Assembly (NCBI GenBank): GCA_014695255.1
Contig: JACJNX010000061.1
Span: 186,001 to 250,000 of the forward strand
DNA: 64,000 nt
Reading direction: 5' to 3'
DNA from: Cyanobacteria bacterium FACHB-63
GTDB lineage: Bacteria; Cyanobacteriota; Cyanobacteriia; Leptolyngbyales; Leptolyngbyaceae
The notes beneath the pieces are model-generated. The model was not told where the DNA came from, searched no databases, and saw only the letters and a list, made by a program, of their open reading frames with translations. Shown here one piece after another: positions 45,925-55,058 of the stretch (positions within the stretch are counted from its first letter, which is position 1; every line of letters begins with the position of its first letter). The translations under genes were made by a program, and so were the position numbers.

Positions 45925-47424
45925 ATGCAAGATGTGATTGTAGTCGGAAGCGGAATCGGGGGGTTGGTTGCAGGTGCACTCTTGGCGCGTTATGGCAAGT
46001 CGGTGCTGGTGTGTGAAAGCCACACCATTCCAGGAGGCGCGGTGCATAGCTTTTCCCGGCAGGGGTTTCATTTTGATTCCGGGGCATCGTTTTACTGTGG
46101 ATTAAGCGATTCAAACTCTGTAAACCCTTTGCGTCAAGTGCTAGATGCTCTGGGGGAATCGGTAGAAGCGGTTCCTTACGATCCGTTTGGACATTATCAC
46201 TTCTCGGATGCCACACTTCCGGTTTACGGCAATTTAGAGAAATATCGATCGGCTGTTTCCCAAATTTCTCCGCAGGGCGCGATCGAACTCATCGAACTCG
46301 AAAAGCGATTTCTCAAACTTTACGAAGGGTTGCGAGGAATTCCCACGCTGGCACTCCGGAGCGATTGGAAGTTAGCCCCGATTTTGCTGAGTCGCTATTT
46401 GCCATCGCTGCTAAAGATGTTGCCGAATTTGCCAATGATTCAAGCTTCGGTGGGGAATTTGATGGATCAAACCGTTCGTGATCCCTGGGTGCGACGGTTA
46501 ATCGATTTAGAGTGTTTTTTGCTGTCGGGACTCAAAGCACACGGAACGATCGCACCAGAAGTAGCGTTTATGTTTGGCGAACGAACAAACTCCGTGATTG
46601 ATTACCCGATCGGGGGCAGTGGGGCGATCATTGATGCGCTGATTCGTGGACTGAAAAAATGGGGCGGGACACTGCGGCTCGGAACCCACGTCGAAAAAAT
46701 CCTGGTAGAGTCAGGCAAAGTTCGAGGAGTGCGACTGCGAAACGGTGAGGAATTATCGGCAGCGATCGTCATTTCTAATGCAAGTGTTTGGGACACTTAT
46801 TCTCAGCTTTTAGAGCCGTCAGATCTTCCTAATTCCTATCATAAAAATGCGCTGGATACGCCTGCGATCGATAGCTTTATGCACTTGCATCTGGGCATTC
46901 GAGCGGACGGATTAGAGCATCTCACTGGACATCATGTGGTTGTGCATGACGATCATGACATTACGATTCCGGGTAACACCTGCATGATTTCGATTCCCTC
47001 AGTGTGGGATGCGAACTTAGCGCCATCCGGTCATCATGTGATTCATGCGTATACCTTGGAGCCTTTTGCGGGTTGGACACGCGATGCAGAATACGAACAG
47101 AAAAAACGGGCACGATCGCAGCCACTTTACCAAGCGGTTGAGCGAGTCATCCCGGATCTTAAAGACCGAATCGTTCTAGAGCTGGTTGGAACGCCGCTGA
47201 CTCATGCGCGATATTTGCGACGATATCAAGGAACTTATGGAGCGGGAATTCCAGCAGGACAGGGATTATTTCCGAGTTGCCACACGCCGATCATGAACCT
47301 CTATCGCGTTGGGGATAGCACCATGCCGGGAATTGGGGTTCCTGCGGTGGCGGCTTCTGGGATTCTGTGTGCCAATACCCTGGTCGAGCCGGCTCAAACT
47401 CTCGAATTGGTTGACTTACTTTGA
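45925..47424 (+). CDS. FAD-dependent oxidoreductase of the phytoene desaturase/CrtISO superfamily
   Basis: 499 aa with an N-terminal dinucleotide-binding motif (VIVVGSGIGGLVAGALLARYG), then ESHTIPGGAVHSF and the C-terminal FAD/substrate block YRVGDSTMPGIGVPAVAASG. This places it among carotene isomerases and desaturases, but it is not clearly CrtP, CrtQ, CrtH or CrtO. The stop overlaps the next ATG by 4 bases, coupling it to a DMT transporter. Substrate unknown. Confidence 0.85.
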   Translation: MQDVIVVGSGIGGLVAGALLARYGKSVLVCESHTIPGGAVHSFSRQGFHFDSGASFYCGLSDSNSVNPLRQVLDALGESVEAVPYDPFGHYHFSDATLPVYGNLEKYRSAVSQISPQGAIELIELEKRFLKLYEGLRGIPTLALRSDWKLAPILLSRYLPSLLKMLPNLPMIQASVGNLMDQTVRDPWVRRLIDLECFLLSGLKAHGTIAPEVAFMFGERTNSVIDYPIGGSGAIIDALIRGLKKWGGTLRLGTHVEKILVESGKVRGVRLRNGEELSAAIVISNASVWDTYSQLLEPSDLPNSYHKNALDTPAIDSFMHLHLGIRADGLEHLTGHHVVVHDDHDITIPGNTCMISIPSVWDANLAPSGHHVIHAYTLEPFAGWTRDAEYEQKKRARSQPLYQAVERVIPDLKDRIVLELVGTPLTHARYLRRYQGTYGAGIPAGQGLFPSCHTPIMNLYRVGDSTMPGIGVPAVAASGILCANTLVEPAQTLELVDLL

Positions 47425-48323
47425 TGTCTTTTTTTCTACAATTCCGGGGTGAACTTGCTGCGCTTGCGGCTGCATTGATTTGGGCGTGTGGCTCGATCGT
47501 TTACACGGGAGTCGGACGACAGATTACTCCTTTAGCGTTGAATTTTACAAAAGGCTGGATAGCGATCGTGCTGCTCGGTCTGACCTTTTTGCTCACGGGG
47601 CAATCCTTTCCGGCGATCGAGCCTGCCGCGTTTTCTCTCTTGTTTCTCAGTGGTGTAATCGGTATCGGATTCGGGGATACTGCCTATTTCAAAGCGCTTA
47701 ACTGTATCGGAGCGCGACGCACTTTATTGTTTGAAACTCTTGCTCCGCCACTGTCTGCGATTCTTGCCTTGATCTTTCTTCAGGAACGCTTATCTGGCTC
47801 AGCCTGGCTCGGAATCGGACTGACGATCGCCGGGGTCGTTTGGGTGATTCTAGAACGGGTTTCGGACAGGCATGAGAACTTTCGCCCCCTACAAGGAAGT
47901 TTGTACGGACTGCTTGCGGCGATCGGGCAAGCGGCGGGTGCGGTGCTATCGAGATCTGCGCTGATTCAAACCGATATCGATTCTTTATGGAGTACGTTAA
48001 TCCGGCTGATTGGAGGCACGATCGCGCTATTGATCTGGATACTCTTACAACGCCAAATCAGCGAAACGCTCAAACCCCTGAAAGATCGTCGCTTGCTTGT
48101 GGTAATTGCCGGAACCGCTTTTATCAGCACCTATCTGGGCATCTGGCTTCAGCAAACCTCTCTGAAATTTGCCACCACGGGGATTGCCCAAGCGCTCAGC
48201 AGTACTAGCCCGCTCTTTGTTCTTCCTATTAGCTGGGCAATGGGCGATCGAATCAGTCTGCGATCGTTTTTCGGCGTTCTTGTTTCTCTTTTAGGAGTGG
48301 CTTTATTGTTCCATCGCCAGTGA
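47421..48323 (+). CDS. DMT superfamily (EamA) transporter
   Basis: 300 aa, ten hydrophobic helices in two EamA repeats (each about 140 residues), with the conserved ends FLQERLSGSAWLGIGLTIAGVVWV and WAMGDRISLRSFFGVLVSLLGVALLF. Drug/metabolite exporter family of the inner membrane; substrate not predictable. Translationally coupled to the FAD oxidoreductase gene, which may indicate export of a product or intermediate (inference). Confidence 0.87.
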   Translation: MMSFFLQFRGELAALAAALIWACGSIVYTGVGRQITPLALNFTKGWIAIVLLGLTFLLTGQSFPAIEPAAFSLLFLSGVIGIGFGDTAYFKALNCIGARRTLLFETLAPPLSAILALIFLQERLSGSAWLGIGLTIAGVVWVILERVSDRHENFRPLQGSLYGLLAAIGQAAGAVLSRSALIQTDIDSLWSTLIRLIGGTIALLIWILLQRQISETLKPLKDRRLLVVIAGTAFISTYLGIWLQQTSLKFATTGIAQALSSTSPLFVLPISWAMGDRISLRSFFGVLVSLLGVALLFHRQ

Positions 48324-48705
48324 TGTATGGAACTTTTCCCCAGTTGACCCAATTATTAAAGTGTAGCGATCGCGACAATTTAATCCTGAGGATGGATGGA
48401 AATCGAGGTTTCGATAGCAGAAACTAATAATTGAAATTAGATTTTTTCTGTCAATGAGAATACAGATTTTAAAGAAGTACAGGGTTTTTAGGAGCGACTG
48501 ATATAATTGGAAGGGAATTTGCTACGGGGGCTGAATTAATTAACGCCTCGCTTTTGTTTTGCAAGTAGCAGTTCTATCGCTCTCACCTGTAATAAATTAA
48601 TTAACAACGACTTGAGCCAGTGTTCCTGATTCTTTTGGTTTCTCAATTATTTGTGAAACAGCCAAGGTTGTTATGCCTACATTTCGTCAACATCTAGGGA
48701 AGCTA
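48324..48705. other. AT-rich leader region upstream of the riboswitch
   Basis: About 380 bases without ORF. It contains TTAATTAA-type repeats near 48535 and 48598 and a possible minus-10 box GATATAAT near 48500, so the transcript start of the riboswitch is probably here. Nothing else is recognised. Confidence 0.4.
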
Positions 48706-48860
48706 ATCTGTGGGTCGCCTAATCTGAGTTTGGTAGAACAGTAATCTGACCGAATTCAAAACGGAGGAACCAATTTTTGGGGCGAATCTCAAACACCCGT
48801 TTGAGAAAGACACCTTCCAGTCTTAGCCCGTCAGCTAACTCCGTCGGCATTGGGAGGATG
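48706..48860 (+). promoter_or_regulatory. ydaO-yuaA class cyclic di-AMP riboswitch
   Basis: The 5' leader of the Usp gene contains the conserved blocks of the c-di-AMP riboswitch in the right order: TCGCCTAATCTGAG (about 48716), GACCGAATTC, GGAGGAACCAATTTTTGG followed by GGCGAATC (48763-48788), and CCCGTCAGCTAACTCCGTCG (48828-48846). A pairing stem CAAACACCCGTTTG lies between. The class senses c-di-AMP and usually switches genes off when the ligand is high. The fit of these blocks makes this a strong call by eye. Confidence 0.9.
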
Positions 48861-48968
48861 ACTCAGTGTACACCTACTGTCCTGAGTTTCCTAAACAAAA
48901 CTCGATCGTTTACGATCGGGACAACTCCCTCACCCACCTCTCGCTTTTGTAGTTAAGAGAGGTTGCAC
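48861..48968 (+). promoter_or_regulatory. Expression platform with hairpin over the ribosome binding site
   Basis: Directly after the aptamer come three hairpins: ACTCAG/CTGAGT (about 48861-48886), CGATCG/CGATCG (48903-48918) and CCTCTC/GAGAGG (48937-48942 with 48957-48962). The last one masks AGAGAGG, the Shine-Dalgarno 8 bases before ATG 48971. No T run follows, so control of translation initiation is more likely than termination (inference). Confidence 0.6.
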
Positions 48969-48970
48969 TC

Positions 48971-49606
48971 ATGAACATTCATTCGATGCTGGTACGACTC
49001 CAAGGAACGCTCGGACGTACTGATCTTGTCCAAAAAATGGTTTTAATTCCTGCAAAAGCCCCAAGCGGTGCAGCAGAGTCGGGAATTAATCTCGTCGTTG
49101 GTTACTCAAATTCTCCCAGGAGCCAGACCGCATTGGATTTGACGCTCTGGATCGCTCATCAAACCCGCTTAGCAACCGGGAAGCAAGTCACGGTACAAGT
49201 GGTGTACGTGGTTGAAGATGGCATGATGAAGCGGATTCCGGTTTTTGAATCGGGCGCAAAGCGCAAAGCCGAAGTAAAAGCCGAAGGCGAATGGCGCACC
49301 AGTCGAACGGCGATCGCGGAGTTAGAAACCGCGACAAAAACGCAGTTCGGTGCGGCGGAATTGTTTGAACAAGCCGATCGTATTCTGTGGAATGCCCGAT
49401 GTATGGCGGAAGAGTGGCGCGGGTCGCTCAAGACGCATCTGCGGTTTGGTGTGGTTGCGAAAGAGCTGAAAGAGGTTGTGGCGGCAGAAAACGCATCGCT
49501 GCTGATTCTGGGCTGTGATGCGCCGGATCATCCGCTAGTGAAGCAGTTGGGCAAATCGTTCCCCTGTCCTGTGTTGGGGATTCCCTCGGTGCTAGAAGGC
49601 GAATAA
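48971..49606 (+). CDS. Universal stress protein family (Usp) protein under c-di-AMP riboswitch
   Basis: 211 aa with a Usp-like alpha/beta fold: strand LVVGYSNSPRSQTALDLTLW near residue 43, VTVQVVYVVED, a variable charged middle (FESGAKRKAEVKAEGEWRTS), and the C-terminal block LLILGCDAPDHPLVKQLGKS ending FPCPVLGIPSVLE. The ATP-binding G-2x-G-9x-G(S/T) motif is degenerate. An approximately 35-residue N-terminal extension precedes the fold. It is preceded by a c-di-AMP riboswitch, so its level should follow osmotic or potassium signalling. Confidence 0.85.
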   Translation: MNIHSMLVRLQGTLGRTDLVQKMVLIPAKAPSGAAESGINLVVGYSNSPRSQTALDLTLWIAHQTRLATGKQVTVQVVYVVEDGMMKRIPVFESGAKRKAEVKAEGEWRTSRTAIAELETATKTQFGAAELFEQADRILWNARCMAEEWRGSLKTHLRFGVVAKELKEVVAAENASLLILGCDAPDHPLVKQLGKSFPCPVLGIPSVLEGE

Positions 49607-49610
49607 AAAA

Positions 49611-49640
49611 GTGCAGCAGATCAACGATCTGCTGCAATCT
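49611..49640 (+). terminator. Terminator behind the Usp gene
   Basis: Arms TGCAGCAGATC (49612-49622) and GATCTGCTGCA (49626-49636), loop of three, followed by ATCTAGATTTT. The T run is weak. Confidence 0.65.
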
Positions 49641-49645
49641 AGATT

Positions 49646-49987
49646 TTAGAGGGGCGATCGTCCTGTAAGTAGCATTCGATAACCGAGCGCGATTGAAACG
49701 AACGAAGCCAAAAACTGCCAAAGACTCGTGGGATTCAGAATAGCTCGACTATTGAAGAAAACGAAGGTGATTCCGAGGATTATCGGTATCCAGCCTAATT
49801 TTCGACCGCGTCTTGGAAGAAAGATCAACATCAAGACTCCGGCAACTAAGGCTGCAATAGAAGCGTTCGCTGCAATTCCCTGCCACCAATAGCCATAACC
49901 GCCAGTGGTGAAAATGATTTTTTGCCCCAGGAAGTAGATTCCAAAGATAATCAGACCTAAACCGAAGAGCCGTAAGAAAGTACGCAT
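49646..49987 (-). CDS. Small four-helix membrane protein of unknown function
   Basis: 113 aa with four hydrophobic segments (LFGLGLIIFGIYFLGQ, ASIAALVAGVLMLIFL, WIPIILGITFVFFN, FLASFVSIALGYRMLL). Not recognised; no charged motif stands out. It lies 62 bases downstream of the CHAD gene on the same strand and may share its transcript. Confidence 0.65.
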   Translation of the reverse strand: MRTFLRLFGLGLIIFGIYFLGQKIIFTTGGYGYWWQGIAANASIAALVAGVLMLIFLPRRGRKLGWIPIILGITFVFFNSRAILNPTSLWQFLASFVSIALGYRMLLTGRSPL

Positions 49988-50049
49988 ACCGCCAGCGTCA
50001 GAAACGATAGGCTAAGAGTTCCCACACTGCTTGTTAGGACTTTGTTTGG

Positions 50050-51009
50050 TTAAGATTTGGGCTGCAAAATGAGCTGACGCAGTTGAATCCGAAAATCGGC
50101 ATCTAAATATTTCTCTTGCAGCGATCGCCAGTCTTTCCAGGCGATCGTTCTTTTTTGATCGAGCCGATTTGAGAAAGTGGGACAGAGCTTGTCGATCGGA
50201 TCATTTAGATATTTGTTTAAGAAAGCTTGCAGTATCACGCTGTCTTGAATCTCTCCTAAAACTTCTTGAATTTGCTTAAATTCATCCACCTGGGATTCGT
50301 ATTCTTTGCCATAGAAATCAGTGAATAGCTCAGTTTGATAGCGCAATCGCTTCATCTGCTTACGTAAATCGTGCAGAAGTTCATCTTGCTTTAGCTGCTC
50401 CCGAATGGCTTCAGGTGTAATGGGTGCGAAGACTTTTTGATCGGACTCGAATTCAACCCCAATCAACCAAGCCGGATGTAGCAAAATGCTGCTAATCAAG
50501 GGCAAGAGAATATCCGGCAAAACTTCTTGAATGGGCAACTGGGCGATCGCCCTGAACTGCGGCGACGCTAACCAATCCTCCATGCTTTGCTTGAATGCCC
50601 TGTATTTTTTGGACTTCAAGGTTTTTTGCATTTGTTCAAAATCTTGCGATCGCTGCTGATGCAGTTTTTTTAGCGATCGCTTCAAGGTGTCCTGCTCACG
50701 CTCCGGAAGGTCGGTATGTGAAGTGAGTTCAAGCTGAAGCACGTCTAAATCACGCACGGCTCCCAGCACTTGAGCAAATTTGCGAATTCTCGCTTCGCTA
50801 GCGGCTTCGGGCAAATCTGCGGCGAACCCAAACACCTGAATTGCAGTTCTCAGCCGTCTTAACCCCACTCGCATCTGATGGAGTGATTCTGGGTCGCGAT
50901 CGGCTAAAACGTCTTCTTCATGCTTGGTCGCTTTACGGAAATGCTTTTCGATCGCACGATGACCATAATGGCTGAGAGCTTCTTGGGGTAATCTTATTTG
51001 AAAATTCAT
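50050..51009 (-). CDS. CHAD domain protein
   Basis: 319-aa all-helical CHAD protein. Conserved basic/His motifs expected for polyphosphate-binding CHAD domains are present: LHQMRVGLRRLRTAIQVFG near residue 43, ARIRKFAQVLGAVRDLDVL, and LHDLRKQMKRLRYQTELF near 225. CHAD domains bind inorganic polyphosphate and locate to its granules (family knowledge). There is no triphosphatase (CYTH) domain fused or next to it. Cytoplasmic. Confidence 0.9.
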   Translation of the reverse strand: MNFQIRLPQEALSHYGHRAIEKHFRKATKHEEDVLADRDPESLHQMRVGLRRLRTAIQVFGFAADLPEAASEARIRKFAQVLGAVRDLDVLQLELTSHTDLPEREQDTLKRSLKKLHQQRSQDFEQMQKTLKSKKYRAFKQSMEDWLASPQFRAIAQLPIQEVLPDILLPLISSILLHPAWLIGVEFESDQKVFAPITPEAIREQLKQDELLHDLRKQMKRLRYQTELFTDFYGKEYESQVDEFKQIQEVLGEIQDSVILQAFLNKYLNDPIDKLCPTFSNRLDQKRTIAWKDWRSLQEKYLDADFRIQLRQLILQPKS

Positions 51010-51182
51010 AACGAGTTCTCATAACAGGTTTACCAGTCATTTTGAGTTTGTATCATCTCGAATCCAGCAACCTCTAGCTTTAGTTTATGATTTGCAGGCA
51101 GAATGCGAAAATTAGCGCAAAAAAAGGTATAAAAAATATTCATTTGCTCAAACTCTAAACGTAGAAATCATCTGGCAAGAAA

Positions 51183-51845
51183 ATGAAACGCATTGTATTT
51201 TGCGACTTTGACGGCACGATTACACAAGCAGAAACCTTTGTCGCAATGCTGAGAGAATTTACACCTGTATTATCAGAGCGTTTACTTCCAGAAATTTATG
51301 CGAAACGCCTAACTTTACGGGATGGAGTCCGACAGTTTATTCAATCGATTCCAGCAGCGCGATACGATGACATTATCGAGTTCACGCGATCGCAACCGAT
51401 TCGCCCTGGTTTATTAGAACTGCTTGATTTTCTTGAATCCAAAGAGATTCTTTTTGTCGTGATTTCTGGCGGTTTATTGGGAATGGTTGAATCTGTTCTG
51501 AATCCGTTCCGGCAGCGAATTCATGCAGTTCATGCGATGGAAGTCGATACAAAAGGACAGTTTTTACAGGTTTATTCTGCTTACGAAAGTGAGACAGAAA
51601 TTGTGGCAAAAGCACAAATTATGGCGAAATATAAGGCGGATCAATCGATTGCGATCGGAGATTCGATTACCGATCTAAATCTCGCTTTAGCTGCCGAAAT
51701 TGTGTTTGCACGATCGCCGCTCACTCGGTATTTAGAAGAACGCAATAAAGCCTTTATTCCCTGGAGTGATTTCTTTGATGTTCGGGATTATTTGCGAGAT
51801 TGTGTTTTAAGTGGTTCCTTTGAACAATCCTTGCGGACGCACTAA
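51183..51845 (+). CDS. HAD-IB phosphatase, MtnX-like
   Basis: 220 aa. HAD motif I FCDFDGTITQAET at residues 6-18 with both catalytic Asp, motif II VISGGL, and motif III/IV around AIGDSITDLNLALAAEIVFAR. Closest to MtnX, the 2-hydroxy-3-keto-5-methylthiopentenyl-1-phosphate phosphatase of methionine salvage, but no other mtn gene is nearby. The end overlaps the convergent LivH-type gene by 39 bases. Confidence 0.8.
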   Translation: MKRIVFCDFDGTITQAETFVAMLREFTPVLSERLLPEIYAKRLTLRDGVRQFIQSIPAARYDDIIEFTRSQPIRPGLLELLDFLESKEILFVVISGGLLGMVESVLNPFRQRIHAVHAMEVDTKGQFLQVYSAYESETEIVAKAQIMAKYKADQSIAIGDSITDLNLALAAEIVFARSPLTRYLEERNKAFIPWSDFFDVRDYLRDCVLSGSFEQSLRTH

Positions 51846-52745
51846 CAGCACAATCACCATAATTAACAATGCAAATCCGAGTTTGTATTGGGCTGTAAAT
51901 AAGCGAGTTGCGATAATGAATCCAGCGATCGGATTTGAAGCAAACGGCGCTAACAAATCAGTCAATCCACCTCCGACCTCTTGCGCGATGCCGATAATTA
52001 ATCCACCCGCGATCGCACCGTAAGGATTACCAATTCCGCCTAAAATCACCGACGCAAACAGCGGCAGAATCAAGAACCAGCCCATATTCGGGCGCACGGC
52101 TTCCACTAATCCCAACATACTGCCGCCCAGTGCCGTCAAACTTCCGGCGATTACCCAAGTCCAAATCACAACGCGATCGACATTAATTCCCGTAGTTCGG
52201 GCTAGATCTAAATCGTCTGCCACTGCCCGCATCGCTTTACCAATTTTGGTGTTTTGCAACAGGTAATGTAATGCCGCGATCGCCGCGATCGCTAATAAGA
52301 TCACCAATATTTTATTGAATGGAATACTGATTCCAAAAATAGACAAGGCACGAAGCACAGGAAGGTTATAACGTTGATTGCCACCGCCCCAAATCAAAAT
52401 AATGCCATTGCGAATAAACAAGGCAAGCCCGATCGAAATAATAATCAGCGTGGTTGGGGTTGCTCGTTTTTTTCGCATCGGCGACCAGAGCAGTTTCTCG
52501 CCCAATAGAGTTGCTCCAACGGTGACGATCGCAGAGAGGAACATCGATACCCAAATATTGATACCGATCGCATTAAACAGCAGCGTAAAATAAGCGCCCA
52601 GCGTCATGAAATCACCGTGAGCGAAATTCGAGAGTCGCAGAATTCCGTAAGTTAGCGTTAGCCCCACCGCCGAGAGCGCGATAATGCTCCCGACAGAAAT
52701 TCCGTTAACAACTAACTGCACGAACTGAGCAAAAAAGGCATCCAT
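51807..52745 (-). CDS. Branched-chain amino acid ABC transporter permease (LivH/NatD-like)
   Basis: 312-aa inner-membrane permease with eight or more helices. LivH blocks: GLTLTYGILRLSNFAHGDFMTLGAY, KIGKAMRAVADDLDLARTTGIN (cytoplasmic coupling loop), ALGGSMLGL and LFASVILGGIGNPYGAIAGG. Cyanobacterial homologue is NatD of the N-II neutral amino acid system. The ATP-binding, binding-protein and second permease genes are not nearby. ATG 52745 is preferred to a GTG three codons upstream. Confidence 0.87.
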   Translation of the reverse strand: MDAFFAQFVQLVVNGISVGSIIALSAVGLTLTYGILRLSNFAHGDFMTLGAYFTLLFNAIGINIWVSMFLSAIVTVGATLLGEKLLWSPMRKKRATPTTLIIISIGLALFIRNGIILIWGGGNQRYNLPVLRALSIFGISIPFNKILVILLAIAAIAALHYLLQNTKIGKAMRAVADDLDLARTTGINVDRVVIWTWVIAGSLTALGGSMLGLVEAVRPNMGWFLILPLFASVILGGIGNPYGAIAGGLIIGIAQEVGGGLTDLLAPFASNPIAGFIIATRLFTAQYKLGFALLIMVIVLLVRPQGLFKGTT

Positions 52746-52821
52746 GCGCGGCACTTGATCACGATATCGCTTGATTGTGCCTGAAGTGGGGAAGTTTGGG
52801 AAGAGATCCGAAATTTTGCCA

Positions 52822-52857
52822 ATAAAAAAGCAGTCCCTACCCGGTTTGGACTGCCCT
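52822..52857 (-). terminator. Terminator of purN
   Basis: Arms GCAGTCC (52830-52836) and GGACTGC (52848-52854); on the minus strand TTTTTTATT follows. Confidence 0.8.
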
Positions 52858-52940
52858 TGTGTTAGACGATGAGCTTCTCAATCTGCATATATCATGCCGT
52901 TTCCAGACGAACTACACATCAGTCTAAAGGATGATGTAAA

Positions 52941-53570
52941 TCAGTATTCACGAAAGGAGTTTGCCGCTGCAATTGCGATCGCTATGGGATAGATTCGATG
53001 TTCTTCTGCGTGAATTCGAGCCTGCAAGGTTTCGACCGTATCTTCTGCTAGTACAGGAACCGCTGCTTGAATGATGATGTTACCGCTATCAACTTCTGGA
53101 ACGACTAAATGAACGGTACAACCTGCAATTTTCACGCCTGCTTCTAAGGCTTGCTCAACAGCGCGATTGCCCCTAAAGCTCGGCAACAAACTGGGATGAA
53201 TGTTGAGAATACGATCTCGAAATGCCTCAATCAAAACCGGAGTTACAATTCGCATCCAGCCTGCCATAATGATCCACTCTACTGAATGCTGCTTCAAGGT
53301 TTCGACGATCGCTTGGTCTAGCTCCTCCCGACTGGCAAAATCTCGATGATTCAATAAAACGGCGGGAATGTTAAATCGGTTCGCCCGATCGACGACTTTT
53401 GCACCCGGATTGTTATAAATCACCACCTGAATGTCTGCATTGAGATGCCCGTCTTGAATCGATTGCGCGATCGCTTCAAAGTTGCTTCCGCTTCCTGATG
53501 CCATTACGCCGAGCTTGAGGCGCGGATGAGACGGAAATTCGGCGTGTTCAGGTGAAATGAGCGCAACCAT
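52941..53570 (-). CDS. purN: Phosphoribosylglycinamide formyltransferase
   Basis: Transfers formyl from 10-formyl-tetrahydrofolate to GAR, step three of purine synthesis. The 209-aa product has the phosphate loop MASGSGSNFEAIAQ, the catalytic block ILNIHPSLLPSFRG (Asn and His) and the catalytic Asp in VPEVDSGNIIIQ. Normal length; single gene with its own terminator. Confidence 0.95.
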   Translation of the reverse strand: MVALISPEHAEFPSHPRLKLGVMASGSGSNFEAIAQSIQDGHLNADIQVVIYNNPGAKVVDRANRFNIPAVLLNHRDFASREELDQAIVETLKQHSVEWIIMAGWMRIVTPVLIEAFRDRILNIHPSLLPSFRGNRAVEQALEAGVKIAGCTVHLVVPEVDSGNIIIQAAVPVLAEDTVETLQARIHAEEHRIYPIAIAIAAANSFREY

Positions 53571-53711
53571 GAGAACTATTATCGAGAAAACAGCTTCTCA
53601 GTTTAGCGTAGGGGTTGCGATCGCTGGTAGAAACAATTTCTTAAAAGTTGATTGTTGCTGTTAATTGATAGCCAGACAGATAAAATAACCCTAATTTGAA
53701 CGATCGCCCTC

Positions 53712-54641
53712 ATGCTCTTTGATTCCCCTCGCACTAAACCCCGAGCAGATTCCGGATTCTCGCGCTTATTGGATCGAGAAGCGATCTCCGCTTGGATTTT
53801 TCTCGCCCCTGCGTTGATTCTGCTGGGTGTGTTTGTGATTTACCCGATCGCGTATCTGTGCTATCTCAGCTTCACCACGGGCAGCTTCACCCGATTAGGG
53901 GTGCGTTGGGTCGGATTGCGGAATTATTGGCGATTGCTGCTCAGTCCTGATTTTTGGCAAGTATTGGGGAATACGGCTTACTTTACGATCGCAACCGTGA
54001 TTCCCAGCTTGATCATTCCCTTGGGTTTAGCAGTCTTGCTAAATCAATCGATTCTGTTTCGTGGATTGCTCAGAGCCGCTTACTTTATTCCATCGGTTAC
54101 ATCACTTGTAGCGGTTGGATTGGGGTTTCGCTGGCTCTTTCAAACCGATGGCGTGATCAATCAGTGGTTAAGCACGATTAATATTCCCGCGATTCCTTGG
54201 CTTCAGAGTACGGTTTGGGCAATGCCTGTATTGATCTTGCTCAGCATTTGGAAGCAGATCGGATTTAATATGGTTGTGTTTTTGGCGGGACTGCAAACCA
54301 TTCCAATCAGTCGATATGAAGCCGCAGAATTAGACGGGGCAAACGCTTGGCAGAAGTTTCGATACGTGACGCTGCCGGGATTGAAACCGACGATCGTCTT
54401 CGTCACCGTTACCACCGCAATTTTCACCTTACGAAGTTTCGAGCAAGTTTATGTAATCACGGGCGGCGGCCCAATGAACTCCACAAACTTGCTCGTTTAC
54501 TTCATCTATGATCAAGCCTTTGCTCAATTTGATTTTGGTTATGCGGCGGCGGCGGCAACGTTGCTGTTACTGATCGCTTTGCTATTGGTGTATTGGCAAG
54601 TCCGATCGCTGCGTGAAACGGAGCGATCAATCGACGATTAA
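53712..54641 (+). CDS. Carbohydrate ABC transporter permease (MalF/UgpA type)
   Basis: 309-aa inner-membrane permease with six helices. EAA loop SRYEAAELDGANAWQKFRYVTLPGLKP at about residue 200, and GGGPMNSTNLLVYFIYDQAF characteristic of the first (MalF/UgpA) permease of sugar importers. The second permease, binding protein and ATPase are not in the window, so it is an orphan subunit, as often in cyanobacteria. Sugar unknown. Confidence 0.87.
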   Translation: MLFDSPRTKPRADSGFSRLLDREAISAWIFLAPALILLGVFVIYPIAYLCYLSFTTGSFTRLGVRWVGLRNYWRLLLSPDFWQVLGNTAYFTIATVIPSLIIPLGLAVLLNQSILFRGLLRAAYFIPSVTSLVAVGLGFRWLFQTDGVINQWLSTINIPAIPWLQSTVWAMPVLILLSIWKQIGFNMVVFLAGLQTIPISRYEAAELDGANAWQKFRYVTLPGLKPTIVFVTVTTAIFTLRSFEQVYVITGGGPMNSTNLLVYFIYDQAFAQFDFGYAAAAATLLLLIALLLVYWQVRSLRETERSIDD

Positions 54642-54811
54642 GCATCCGGGAAGGTCTGCTGAAACTCCTCAATCAAAATATCCATTTCCTCAAGCGCCTG
54701 ATTCACGTCAATCCGCAACGCGCCTAGATTCGGCTGTTCCATCAGCTTCAGTAGAGATTCGCGCTTGCTTTCGATCAGCTTAATCCGTTCTTTAATCGTT
54801 TCCGCATCCAT
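54638..54811 (-). CDS. Small coiled-coil protein of unknown function
   Basis: 57 aa, highly charged and helical (AETIKERIKLIESKRESLLKL, NQALEEMDILIEEFQQTF). Not recognised. The second ATG is chosen because GGAGGA lies 9 bases upstream, while the first ATG (54820) follows that site directly. The end overlaps the convergent sugar permease gene by 4 bases. Confidence 0.65.
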   Translation of the reverse strand: MDAETIKERIKLIESKRESLLKLMEQPNLGALRIDVNQALEEMDILIEEFQQTFPDA

Positions 54812-55058
54812 GTTGAGCATTCCTCCACGTCGATCGAGCTTATGTATGACTGAATGTTAAGCTATTCTCAATTCTAGTCAGATTTCCTCAAAACTGAGCA
54901 AAGTCGCATCAATCAAGGCTTTCTACACTTCTGTCTTTCGATAGATGAAATTTATTTAAAAATTCACACCAAAACTTCGCAAATTTTGTGAGCAAGGGTT
55001 CGATCTGCGAGTAAAGTAATGTGTACTCCTCCACTAGATTAAACCCGAAGAGTTAAGT

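Noticed and set aside
45863-46216. 117-codon minus-strand ORF at the start of the FAD oxidoreductase
   Set aside because: It overlaps a clear Rossmann-motif gene on the plus strand and shows no family features.
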